A stretch of DNA of 7,228 nt from an uncultured Eubacterium sp. Its GTDB lineage: Bacteria > Bacillota > Clostridia > Oscillospirales > Acutalibacteraceae. Both the position numbers and the translations under genes were made by a program. Each line of letters begins with the position of its first letter. Within the stretch, counting starts at the first letter, position 1. Positions 1 through 5,319 of the stretch are shown here, piece after piece. The stretch is from contig CAJTZJ010000030.1 in assembly GCA_910583925.1 (NCBI GenBank), positions 1 to 7,228 of the forward strand, written 5' to 3'. The notes beneath the pieces are model-generated. The model was given only the letters and a program-made list of their open reading frames with translations. It was not told where the DNA came from and made no database searches.

Positions 1-11
1 TTCTAATATAT

Positions 12-40
12 GTTTTACAGCAAAAATCAAATTTTGTCAA
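12..40 (-). promoter_or_regulatory. Leftward sigma-A-type promoter
   Basis: On the minus strand a perfect -35 box TTGACA (40 to 35) is followed after 17 bases by TAAAAC (17 to 12), a 4/6 match to the -10 consensus. Transcription would run left, out of the window, into a gene that cannot be seen. The nested inverted repeat at 23-106 overlaps and precedes it, so the promoter may be regulated. The perfect -35 and ideal spacing support it; the imperfect -10 and AT-rich setting weaken it. Confidence 0.4.
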
Positions 41-106
41 CCTTTATTTATCCATAGGGACAAAAATGTCCCTATGCCTGACAAAAAAGATTTTTTATTT
101 GATTTT
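23..106. repeat. Nested inverted repeat with 10-bp perfect core
   Basis: The core is CATAGGGACA (53-62), loop AAAA, then TGTCCCTATG (67-76), a perfect 10-bp dyad. Around it TTTTGTCA (32-39) pairs with TGACAAAA (79-86), and AAAATCAAAT (23-32) pairs with ATTTGATTTT (97-106). The arms are therefore nested in order, with unequal spacers. Neither strand has a T-run directly after the core, so it is not a standard intrinsic terminator. Reasonable readings are an operator for the leftward promoter, an attachment or recombination site, or a remnant of a small palindromic element. The sequence alone does not decide. Confidence 0.65.
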
Positions 107-154
107 CTACTCATTTAGTTGTAAAATTTTAGAAGTGTAACGCTGAATAGAGCA

Positions 155-176
155 TTTGTCTAATATAATAGACAAA
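155..176. promoter_or_regulatory. TTTGTCTA dyad behind the XRE gene
   Basis: TTTGTCTA (155-162) and TAGACAAA (169-176) form a perfect 8-bp inverted repeat with a 6-base AT spacer. It lies 6 bases beyond the stop codon of the minus-strand XRE gene. It could be a weak, AT-rich transcript end or an operator. It shares the TTGTC/GACAA half-site with the repeats at 32-86. Confidence 0.4.
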
Positions 177-182
177 ATCCTG

Positions 183-380
183 TTATTCTATATAAAACAG
201 GTCACATGGAGAGCATTTCAAGGCAATTGCAAGCTGACAAATAACCTCAACTGTGGGATTTGCTATGCCGTTTTCAATATTATTTATTGTTGCCCGGCTG
301 ATTCCTGATTTTTGTTCCAGCTCCCGCAATGTCATATTCGCTTTCGTTCGATAATCATATACTTTATAAACAATTTTCAA
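183..380 (-). CDS. Small XRE/Cro-family HTH transcriptional regulator
   Basis: This encodes a 65-residue stand-alone helix-turn-helix protein of the XRE/Cro (HTH_3) family, which binds operator DNA and usually represses or activates nearby genes. The HTH spans about residues 16-38, from MTLRELEQKSGIS through RATINNIENG, followed by the typical NPTVEVICQLAIAL helix and an SPCDLF end. I chose the TTG start at 380 because AGGGTGAT lies 4 bases upstream, a close match to the AGGAGGTGAT Shine-Dalgarno. A GTG at 389 would add three residues but sits inside that site. The gene is divergent from the zinc-ribbon membrane gene, and the space between them holds two dyads. Local autoregulation is typical of the family but is inference here. 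The target is unknown. Confidence 0.85.
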   Translation of the reverse strand: MKIVYKVYDYRTKANMTLRELEQKSGISRATINNIENGIANPTVEVICQLAIALKCSPCDLFYIE

Positions 381-390
381 TTTAATCACC

Positions 391-437
391 CTGCATTAGT
401 TTTTGCAGGATTTGTAATTTCATTATGGTAATTGCCA
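391..437. promoter_or_regulatory. Divergent control region with two dyads
   Basis: Between the XRE gene and the zinc-ribbon gene, CTGCA (391-395) and TGCAG (405-409) form a 5-bp inverted repeat. TGGTAATTGCCA (426-437) is a 12-bp palindrome with one wobble position. Both lie where an autoregulating XRE protein would be expected to bind. I could not find a convincing -35/-10 pair on either strand, so promoter positions remain open. Confidence 0.35.
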
Positions 438-495
438 CTATATGTGGTTGAAAATAAAAAAGACCATTCCGAAGGACTGGCAGAAGGAGAATATT

Positions 496-1317
496 ATGAA
501 ACAATGTAACAAATGTGGATGTATCTGTGATGATACACAAAACTTTTGTAATCAGTGTGGAAATAATCTTAACGCTACTCTACAACAGCAATCTGTAGGA
601 GATGATCAGCAAACTAATCCTATGATTAATCAACAACCAATGCCACAACATCAAAATCAACCGCAATTTGTTCCTGCTCCACAACCTCCTAAGAAGAAAA
701 AGAAGAAATTAGGATGCTTAATCCCATTAGTTCTTGTTATCATTTGTATTGCAGCAGTTGGTGCAGGTATTTCAATGAGTATGGAAAATGAAATGCCTTT
801 TACTGAACTTGTTGATCAGCCATTGGCTGATGCAATGGAAAAAGTTGATGAACTTGGATATACCGCAAAGTATATTTATGACCAGGGATTTGATAAAAGC
901 GATTTTACTGAAGAAGTAACTGATTTTATTGCTAAAGATGAAAAACTGTTAGCAAAATATATTATTACAAGATATGATAATGTTAATCCATCTGACAAAA
1001 CAGTTGATTTATACATCAATACAATAGACCATGTTAACGCAAAAGAAGCAGCAAGTGAACTTGAAAAAACTTTGGGACATATAAATGCTTGTCAAGCAAT
1101 AGAACGATATGGTAGTGCCGCATATCCTTACGGATTTAAATTACATTATGCAACTGATTTACAAAGTTATGAAATGACAGGTAATAATGATACCTGGAGC
1201 ATTAGATGCTCTGCAACAATAACCAACGCTTATGGAGCGGAAAAAAAGGTTATTTGTGAAGCCAAGGTAACTGGAACAAACAGTAATCCAAGTGTAACAG
1301 AGTTTAATGTATATTAA
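496..1317 (+). CDS. Zinc-ribbon, single-pass membrane protein of unknown function
   Basis: The product has 273 residues. It begins with a zinc ribbon (Cys4, Cys7, Cys18, Cys21; CNKCG and CNQCG knuckles), then a Gln/Pro-rich linker (about 28-65), six lysines (66-71), one transmembrane helix (about 74-93) and an outer domain of about 180 residues. By the positive-inside rule the ribbon is cytoplasmic and the C-terminal domain lies outside. The first part of the outer domain (about 100-175, with PLADAMEKVDELGY) faintly recalls PASTA-like folds; the rest is not recognised. The start at 496 follows AGAAGGAG at 482-489. A frame-compatible ATG at 442 would add 18 residues but has no such site and would displace the ribbon from the N-terminus, where this architecture normally has it. 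Similar proteins are common in Clostridia and are often suspected of envelope sensing; no ligand can be named. A structured repeat follows the gene. Confidence 0.85.
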   Translation: MKQCNKCGCICDDTQNFCNQCGNNLNATLQQQSVGDDQQTNPMINQQPMPQHQNQPQFVPAPQPPKKKKKKLGCLIPLVLVIICIAAVGAGISMSMENEMPFTELVDQPLADAMEKVDELGYTAKYIYDQGFDKSDFTEEVTDFIAKDEKLLAKYIITRYDNVNPSDKTVDLYINTIDHVNAKEAASELEKTLGHINACQAIERYGSAAYPYGFKLHYATDLQSYEMTGNNDTWSIRCSATITNAYGAEKKVICEAKVTGTNSNPSVTEFNVY

Positions 1318-1322
1318 AATAT

Positions 1323-1350
1323 CCACTCCGCTACGCCAATAGCCAAGAGG
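1323..1350. repeat. CGCCAA-loop hairpin repeat, copy A
   Basis: Arms CCACTCCGCTA (1323-1333) and TAGCCAAGAGG (1340-1350) enclose the loop CGCCAA. The minus-strand RNA pairs at 9 of 11 positions with G-U allowed, better than the plus strand. It is clearly related to copy C at 2403-2430: the stretch GCCAAGAGG and the loop are identical. It starts 6 bases after the zinc-ribbon stop codon. Confidence 0.6.
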
Positions 1351-1357
1351 TAAAAGA

Positions 1358-1378
1358 TTGTTCGGAAATTCCGAACAA
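1358..1378. promoter_or_regulatory. Perfect 21-bp palindrome (GTTCGGAA/TTCCGAAC)
   Basis: TTGTTCGGAA (1358-1367) and TTCCGAACAA (1369-1378) are perfect reverse complements around a single A. The one-base centre is too tight for an RNA hairpin without opening inner pairs, so a dimeric repressor operator is the likelier role. It lies between the zinc-ribbon gene and the gene at 1494. It does not match the Gram-positive LexA box I know, which is GAAC-N4-GTTC. Confidence 0.5.
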
Positions 1379-1388
1379 CTGAATAAAT

Positions 1389-1422
1389 AAAAAATCCCTC
1401 AACCTCGCCAAAGGTTAAGGGA
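1389..1422 (-). terminator. CGCCAA-loop hairpin, copy B; minus-strand terminator shape
   Basis: TCCCTCAACCT (1395-1405) pairs with AGGTTAAGGGA (1412-1422) around the loop CGCCAA, with one G-U on the minus strand. On that strand the stem is followed by ATTTTTTATTT, the form of an intrinsic terminator. On the plus strand the tail is A-rich. No minus-strand gene is visible to its right for it to end. It shares loop and layout with copies A and C, so it may simply be a member of a dispersed repeat family. Confidence 0.55.
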
Positions 1423-1466
1423 AAATAAATAAAAAAACATATAGCGCTTTACTTTTTAGAACATTT

Positions 1467-1481
1467 AGACTAAAATAGTCT
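1467..1481. promoter_or_regulatory. AGACTA/TAGTCT dyad before the Shine-Dalgarno
   Basis: AGACTA (1467-1472), three As, then TAGTCT (1476-1481) form a perfect 6-bp inverted repeat. It ends one base before the GAGGTGAT ribosome binding site at 1483-1490 of the next gene. It could be an operator or a small hairpin limiting ribosome access. TTTACT (1448-1453), 17 bases, then TAAAAT (1471-1476) forms a possible promoter overlapping it, but that would start transcription at the ribosome binding site itself, so I do not call it. Confidence 0.35.
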
Positions 1482-1493
1482 TGAGGTGATAAT

Positions 1494-2390
1494 ATGGAGG
1501 AAAAATTAGTGAAAAGCGAATCCTGTTTTGCATTTCATATAGACGGTGATAATTCGATAGATGCTGAAATTCTTTCAAACATAATAAATGATATGGCACA
1601 ATTAACAAAATATGCTGTAAAAGAAGAAGATCCTGAAGCCTATTTAAAGATGAATGTTACTGCATTTAAAAACGGAAGTTTTGAAATTGATTTTTCTGCA
1701 ATCTGTGAAGTAAAAGATACATTATTAAATATTGCAAAAGTTGGGATACCATTAGCTGCATCTTTAGTAGCAACTGTTGAAGGCTATCTTAAAATTAAGA
1801 AACACATAAAAGGAAAAAAAGCTAAAGAAGTAAAAGAATTGCCAAACAACAAAATACAAGTTACTAATAATGAAAACGAAACTATCATTGTTAATAAATC
1901 AAGTGGAACTATTCTAAATAATGTCGATATTGATCAATTAGTTATAAACATTAGTAATAATGTTTATCAACATAATCCTGGTGGCGGCTTTTCACTTAAT
2001 AATGATACTGAGTACACTCATTTTGATTGTAACGATATTATCAATCTTGGCAAACCAGTACCAATAAATAATATAATTACATATCAAGAACAAAGTATTA
2101 ATATAAATTTACCGATAAAAAAAGCAGATATGTTAGGCCATTCTGCCTGGAGTTTTATATACCATAAAAAGATAATATCTGCTCCTATTGAAGATTATGA
2201 TTTCTTAAAAAAAGTTCATAGTGGCAAACTATCTGTTCACGCTGGTGATTATATTAATGCTATATTAAAAATATCTTATCAAATCAACCAAGATAATGAA
2301 CCCATAGAAGAAACTACAAAATATATAGTTTCAAAAGTTATAGGAGAAATAAAAAGTGATAAAAATCAGATACAATTAGAATTTGATTAA
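1494..2390 (+). CDS. AT-rich protein of unknown function, likely element cargo
   Basis: The product has 298 residues and no family I can name. The N-terminal part (1-75) is mixed alpha/beta and contains GSFEIDF (61-67). A hydrophobic helix follows (about 78-99, IAKVGIPLAASLVATVEGYL), then a strongly basic stretch (101-113), an Asn-rich segment (118-165) with VTNNENETIIVNK and NISNNVY, and a beta-rich C-terminal domain (about 175-298) with Trp219, IEDYDFL (232-238) and GD (251-252). I recall proteins of similar layout, with an N-terminal GSF motif, a KxxKGKK stretch and a W/GD C-terminal domain, scattered in mobile regions of many bacteria, but cannot assign a role. The start is well supported by GAGGTGAT at 1483-1490. 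It is visibly more AT-rich than the recombinase and rfbB and lies just upstream of the recombinase, consistent with acquired cargo. A defence or membrane-associated role is speculation. Confidence 0.8.
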   Translation: MEEKLVKSESCFAFHIDGDNSIDAEILSNIINDMAQLTKYAVKEEDPEAYLKMNVTAFKNGSFEIDFSAICEVKDTLLNIAKVGIPLAASLVATVEGYLKIKKHIKGKKAKEVKELPNNKIQVTNNENETIIVNKSSGTILNNVDIDQLVINISNNVYQHNPGGGFSLNNDTEYTHFDCNDIINLGKPVPINNIITYQEQSININLPIKKADMLGHSAWSFIYHKKIISAPIEDYDFLKKVHSGKLSVHAGDYINAILKISYQINQDNEPIEETTKYIVSKVIGEIKSDKNQIQLEFD

Positions 2391-2402
2391 TATAAAAATA
2401 AA

Positions 2403-2430
2403 CCCCTCAGCTGCGCCAACAGCCAAGAGG
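2403..2430. repeat. CGCCAA-loop hairpin repeat, copy C
   Basis: CCCCTCAGCTG (2403-2413) and CAGCCAAGAGG (2420-2430) enclose the loop CGCCAA. As minus-strand RNA all 11 positions pair when G-U is allowed, and the stem is followed by TTTATTTTTAT. As plus-strand RNA three positions mismatch. It begins 12 bases after the stop codon of the AT-rich gene. Confidence 0.6.
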
Positions 2431-2437
2431 TTTAAAG

Positions 2438-2527
2438 AGCAGAGTGTAAATACACATCTACCTAAGCAATAGAATTGTATCACACTCTGCTTAAAATTGC
2501 AAGCAGGGTATTTTTATGCCCTTTTTT
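2438..2527 (+). promoter_or_regulatory. Attenuator-like leader of the recombinase gene
   Basis: AGCAGAGTGT (2438-2447) and ACACTCTGCT (2482-2491) form a perfect 10-bp stem across a 34-base loop. GTGTA (2444-2448) can instead pair with TACAC (2451-2455), which would disrupt the long stem. An intrinsic terminator follows: AGGGTAT (2505-2511), loop TTTT, ATGCCCT (2516-2522) with one U-G pair, then a run of Ts to 2527. All of this lies in the 163 bases before the recombinase start. A leader that may stop transcription before an integrase gene would keep the integrase off by default. No leader peptide is visible and the signal, if any, is unknown. Confidence 0.45.
2505..2527 (+). terminator. Intrinsic terminator upstream of recombinase
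   Basis: This is a 7-bp stem AGGGTAT/ATGCCCT with a TTTT loop and one U-G pair, directly followed by five more Ts. It ends 26 bases before the recombinase ATG. It either ends the transcript of the AT-rich gene or acts as the terminator part of the leader described at 2438-2527. Confidence 0.55.
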
Positions 2528-2553
2528 AAGTAAAATAAAATGGAAGTGATGTA

Positions 2554-3993
2554 ATGAGCCTTAAAATCGGTGCTGCATATATAAGAGTTTCAGACGAGCG
2601 ACAAGACGAATATTCGCCCGACAGTCAGCTGAAGCTCATACGAAAGTATGCAAAAAGCAACAATTACATAATTCCTGATGATTACATATTCTATGACGAT
2701 GGAATCAGTGCAAAGAGCGTTAAAAAGCGTGATGCGTTCAACAATATGATTGCACTTGCTAAATCTGATGAAAAGCCCTTTGATTCTATCTTTGTTTGGA
2801 AATTCAGCAGATTTGCCCGTAATCAGGAAGAAAGCATTGTTTATAAATCTCTGCTCAAGAAAAAGGGAGTAAGCGTAATCAGTATATCAGAGCCAATCGT
2901 TGATGATGTTTTCGGCAGTCTGATTGAGCGTATCATTGAATGGATGGATGAATATTACCTCATTCGCCTGAGCAGTGAGGTTAAGCGTGGTATGACTGAA
3001 AAAGCTTCAAGAGGCGAAGCGATGTGCCATCCGGCTCTTGGATACGATTTAATCAACAAGCAATATGTACCGAATGCTGAAAGTGTTTATATAAAGCAGA
3101 TTTTTGAAAGCTATTTAAACGGAATGGGTGCAAGAGAGATAGCAAGGAGTTTAGCTTTACGGGGTGTAAGAACACACAGAGGCAATCCTCCTGATAACCG
3201 ACTGATTGAATATATTCTGCACAATCCTGTCTATATTGGTAAAATCCGTTGGTCAACAAACGGAAGAGCGGCATCTGCAAGAGATTATGAAAATCCGAAT
3301 ACTATGATTGTTGACGGAATGCATCAGCCTTTGATTGATATGAATACCTGGGACAGAGTACAGGAAATGTTGAATGAAAAGAAATCCAAATACAAACGAT
3401 ATCAGAGAAGAGAGCAACCTGTTCAGTTTATGCTTAAAGGCTTGGTAAGATGCAGCTCATGCGGTGCTACCCTTGTCATGCAGTCAACAAAATGTCCGTC
3501 TATGCAGTGCCACAATTATGCAAGAGGCTCTTGCAAGCTTTCACATAGTCTTTCTATTGCCAAAGCCAATAAAGCTGTTATTTCAGCACTTGAAACAGCG
3601 ATAAGCACATTGCAATTTAATATAGAACCTGCTGAAAGCAAAATTGATTCCCCTGCTGTTGATTACGATAAGCTGATCAAGTCCGAAGAACTTAAGCTGA
3701 AAAAAATTAAAGAAGCTTATATGAGTGGAATTGATACAATCGAGGAATATAAACAATGTAAAGCAGATATACTTGACACAATAAAACAGCTTGAAAAGGA
3801 AAAGAAAACACAAATTCCAAAAGATAAAGATGTTGATAATAAAATATTTGCAAAAAAAGTGTTAAGTGTGCTTGATTTTATTAGTTCCCCTGATGTTTCT
3901 GAACAGGCGAAAAATGAAGCCCTTCGTTCAATAATCAGTAAAATCATCTATGTTAAGCCCGAAAATCGGCTTGATATTATTTTTTATTCCTAA
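2554..3993 (+). CDS. Large serine recombinase (site-specific integrase)
   Basis: The protein has 479 residues, in the range of phage and transposon large serine integrases. It cuts and rejoins att sites through a 5'-phosphoserine intermediate, catalysing integration and, with a directionality factor, excision. Domains in order: an N-terminal resolvase catalytic domain (about 4-150) with YIRVS, where Ser13 is the nucleophile and Arg11 the partner, and FSRFAR with Arg86 and Arg89; a recombinase DNA-binding domain (about 160-270) with GYDL, ARSLALRGVRT and the LHNPVYIGKIRW motif; a zinc ribbon with Cys300, Cys303, Cys319 and Cys327; a charged coiled-coil region (about 372-418); and a short C-terminal segment. 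The Asp common before the first Arg of the SRFAR motif is Ser85 here. The ATG at 2554 follows GGAAGTGAT at 2542-2550. The gene appears complete. Its stop lies about 15-25 bases from the apparent cotJC junction, the usual place for an integrase beside its att site. Confidence 0.95.
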   Translation: MSLKIGAAYIRVSDERQDEYSPDSQLKLIRKYAKSNNYIIPDDYIFYDDGISAKSVKKRDAFNNMIALAKSDEKPFDSIFVWKFSRFARNQEESIVYKSLLKKKGVSVISISEPIVDDVFGSLIERIIEWMDEYYLIRLSSEVKRGMTEKASRGEAMCHPALGYDLINKQYVPNAESVYIKQIFESYLNGMGAREIARSLALRGVRTHRGNPPDNRLIEYILHNPVYIGKIRWSTNGRAASARDYENPNTMIVDGMHQPLIDMNTWDRVQEMLNEKKSKYKRYQRREQPVQFMLKGLVRCSSCGATLVMQSTKCPSMQCHNYARGSCKLSHSLSIAKANKAVISALETAISTLQFNIEPAESKIDSPAVDYDKLIKSEELKLKKIKEAYMSGIDTIEEYKQCKADILDTIKQLEKEKKTQIPKDKDVDNKIFAKKVLSVLDFISSPDVSEQAKNEALRSIISKIIYVKPENRLDIIFYS

Positions 3994-3994
3994 A

Positions 3995-4108
3995 TCATCT
4001 CTTTTTGCAGTCAAGTCCTCCATACTGGCTGATTATAATACTTGCAGCAGCAGGGTCACAATGTTTTATATTAACAGGATATTGTAATTTCTTAACATAA
4101 CTAAACAT
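3995..4108 (-). pseudogene. cotJC: 5' remnant of manganese catalase / spore coat gene cotJC
   Basis: The minus strand encodes 37 residues starting MFSYVKKLQYPVNIK and reaching SIIISQYGG, which closely follows the N-terminus of CotJC-type manganese catalases (typically KKLQYPVNIKNPNP...IISQYGGPDGE). The full protein has roughly 190-200 residues and carries a di-manganese site, so only the first sixth remains and no catalytic ligand is present. After Gly31 the match degrades: LDCKKR and a stop replace PDGE and its continuation. The last codons are probably element DNA. AGGAG (about 4115-4119) gives a normal ribosome binding site, so the start looks functional. The frame ends one base from the recombinase stop and is convergent with it, which points to disruption by integration. 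It diverges from rfbB. I see no preceding cotJB in the remaining sequence. Confidence 0.8.
4007..4019. other. Inferred integration junction (att site) within cotJC
   Basis: Similarity to CotJC ends after the codons for QYGG, around 4016-4019, with Leu-Asp at the Pro-Asp position (4010-4015) as a possible last trace. The recombinase stop codon lies at 3991-3993. The crossover point must fall in or near 4007-4019. The exact core cannot be set without the partner junction or an uninterrupted cotJC. Confidence 0.5.
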
Positions 4109-4188
4109 ATATTTTCTCCTTTTTCATCAGGCTTTGGTTTACAGCCTTTCATTCTATTTTATGAAGCAGATTGAATATTGCTAATTGA

Positions 4189-4217
4189 TTGACTTTTAGA
4201 ATAATCAATTATATAAT
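4189..4217 (+). promoter_or_regulatory. Consensus sigma-A promoter of rfbB
   Basis: TTGACT (4189-4194), 17 bases, then a perfect TATAAT (4212-4217). Transcription would begin near 4224, leaving a leader of about 16 bases before the ATG, with AGGAGGG at 4228-4234. The TTG of the -35 box is in frame with rfbB but is not its start codon. Confidence 0.85.
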
Positions 4218-4239
4218 TTCCTTAGACAGGAGGGATAAT

Positions 4240-5214
4240 ATGGTTTTACTTGTTACCGGCGGTGCAGGTTTTATAGGATCAAACTTCATTCTTTATCAGC
4301 TCAAAAAGCATCCGGAAGACAGGATAATATGCCTTGACAAATTGACATACGCAGGAAATCTTGAAACGCTTAAAGATGTAAAAGATAATCACAAATTCAG
4401 ATTCATAAAAGCTGATATCTGCGATAAAGAAGCTGTTGCAAAGGCGTTTTTAGAGGAAAATCCGGATATTGTTATTAACTTTGCAGCAGAATCTCATGTT
4501 GACCGTTCCATAAATGATACCGGCATTTTTATGCAAACAAATATTATCGGCACACAGATTTTATTAGATGCCTGTCGAAAACACGGCATACGCTTTCATC
4601 AAATTTCAACCGACGAGGTTTACGGCGATTTACCGATTGAAGAAACGGATTTGTTTTTTTCCGAAAACACCAATCTTAGCCCCTCTTCCCCTTACTCTGC
4701 TTCAAAAGCAAGTGCTGATTTAATTACACTGTCCTATTACAAAACCTACAGACTGCCTGTTACCATTACCCGATGTTCAAACAATTACGGAAGCTATCAG
4801 TATCCTGAAAAGCTTATTCCGATGACAATTCTTTCGGCTCTTGAAAACAAGCCTGTTCCCGTTTACGGAAACGGCAGAAATGTAAGAGATTGGATTTATG
4901 TTGAAGACCATTGCAAAGCTGTTGATTTGGTTATCAGAAACGACAAAGCAGGCGAAATATACAATATCGGCGGCAGCAGCGAAAAAAGCAATATAGAGGT
5001 TGTCAGCAAAATTCTGGAAATTATGGATAAACCAAAATCCCTTATTACTTATGTTCCAGACAGACCGGGCCACGACAGACGATATGCAGTTGATTATTCA
5101 AAAATCGAAAAAGAACTTTTGTGGCAACCGGAAACAGATTTTGACTATGGTTTGGAAAAAACAGTTGAATGGTATATACAAAATGAAGATTGGCTGAAAA
5201 GCGTAAAAAAATAA
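4240..5214 (+). CDS. rfbB: dTDP-glucose 4,6-dehydratase
   Basis: This NAD-dependent short-chain dehydrogenase/epimerase converts dTDP-D-glucose to dTDP-4-keto-6-deoxy-D-glucose, the second step towards dTDP-L-rhamnose and other deoxysugars of cell-wall glycans. The product has 324 residues, normal for RmlB. Visible features are the Rossmann motif TGGAGFIGS with Gly7, Gly10 and Gly13, Asp33 after the second strand (NAD ribose), LDKLTYAGN, the FAAESHVDRS loop (81-90), the STDEVYG triad region with Thr124, Asp125 and Glu126, the YSASK catalytic pair Tyr152 and Lys156, NNYGSYQYPEKLIP and the C-terminal DRPGHDRRYAVDYSKIE substrate loop. The ATG at 4240 follows AGGAGGG by five bases. It is transcribed from its own promoter and closed by its own terminator, without rmlA, rmlC or rmlD beside it in this window, so the other steps must be encoded elsewhere. 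Confidence 0.95.
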   Translation: MVLLVTGGAGFIGSNFILYQLKKHPEDRIICLDKLTYAGNLETLKDVKDNHKFRFIKADICDKEAVAKAFLEENPDIVINFAAESHVDRSINDTGIFMQTNIIGTQILLDACRKHGIRFHQISTDEVYGDLPIEETDLFFSENTNLSPSSPYSASKASADLITLSYYKTYRLPVTITRCSNNYGSYQYPEKLIPMTILSALENKPVPVYGNGRNVRDWIYVEDHCKAVDLVIRNDKAGEIYNIGGSSEKSNIEVVSKILEIMDKPKSLITYVPDRPGHDRRYAVDYSKIEKELLWQPETDFDYGLEKTVEWYIQNEDWLKSVKK

Positions 5215-5248
5215 AAGTGCGGAATTTATAATCGCACTTTTTATTTTT
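5213..5248 (+). terminator. Intrinsic terminator of rfbB
   Basis: AAAAGTGCG (5213-5221) pairs perfectly with CGCACTTTT (5233-5241) over an 11-base loop, then TTATTTTT. The left arm starts within the rfbB stop codon. The A-rich left flank would also allow it to work on the other strand, but no minus-strand gene is close by. Confidence 0.85.
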
Positions 5249-5319
5249 GCATACTATACTTTGATTTCATTTTATGTTATAGTTGTTACATTATCATATA
5301 TACCATTCTGAGGAAAACA

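Noticed and set aside
53..76. Perfect dyad as an intrinsic terminator of the XRE gene
   Set aside because: No T-run follows the stem on either strand, and it lies more than 100 bases beyond the stop codon.
442..495. Upstream ATG giving 18 extra residues on the zinc-ribbon protein
   Set aside because: No ribosome binding site precedes it, while AGAAGGAG precedes the ATG at 496, which puts the zinc ribbon at the very N-terminus.
3583..3947. Two overlapping minus-strand frames of 76 residues inside the recombinase
   Set aside because: They are Phe/Ile/Leu-rich antisense products of the Lys/Glu-rich coiled-coil region and have no recognisable domain.
4189..4239. TTG start giving 17 extra residues on the dTDP-glucose dehydratase
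   Set aside because: The TTG belongs to the -35 box TTGACT, and the family begins directly with the strand before TGGAGFIGS, as at ATG 4240.
4777..5073. 98-residue minus-strand frame inside rfbB
   Set aside because: It lies wholly opposite a well-conserved enzyme, shows no family resemblance, and looks like an antisense shadow.
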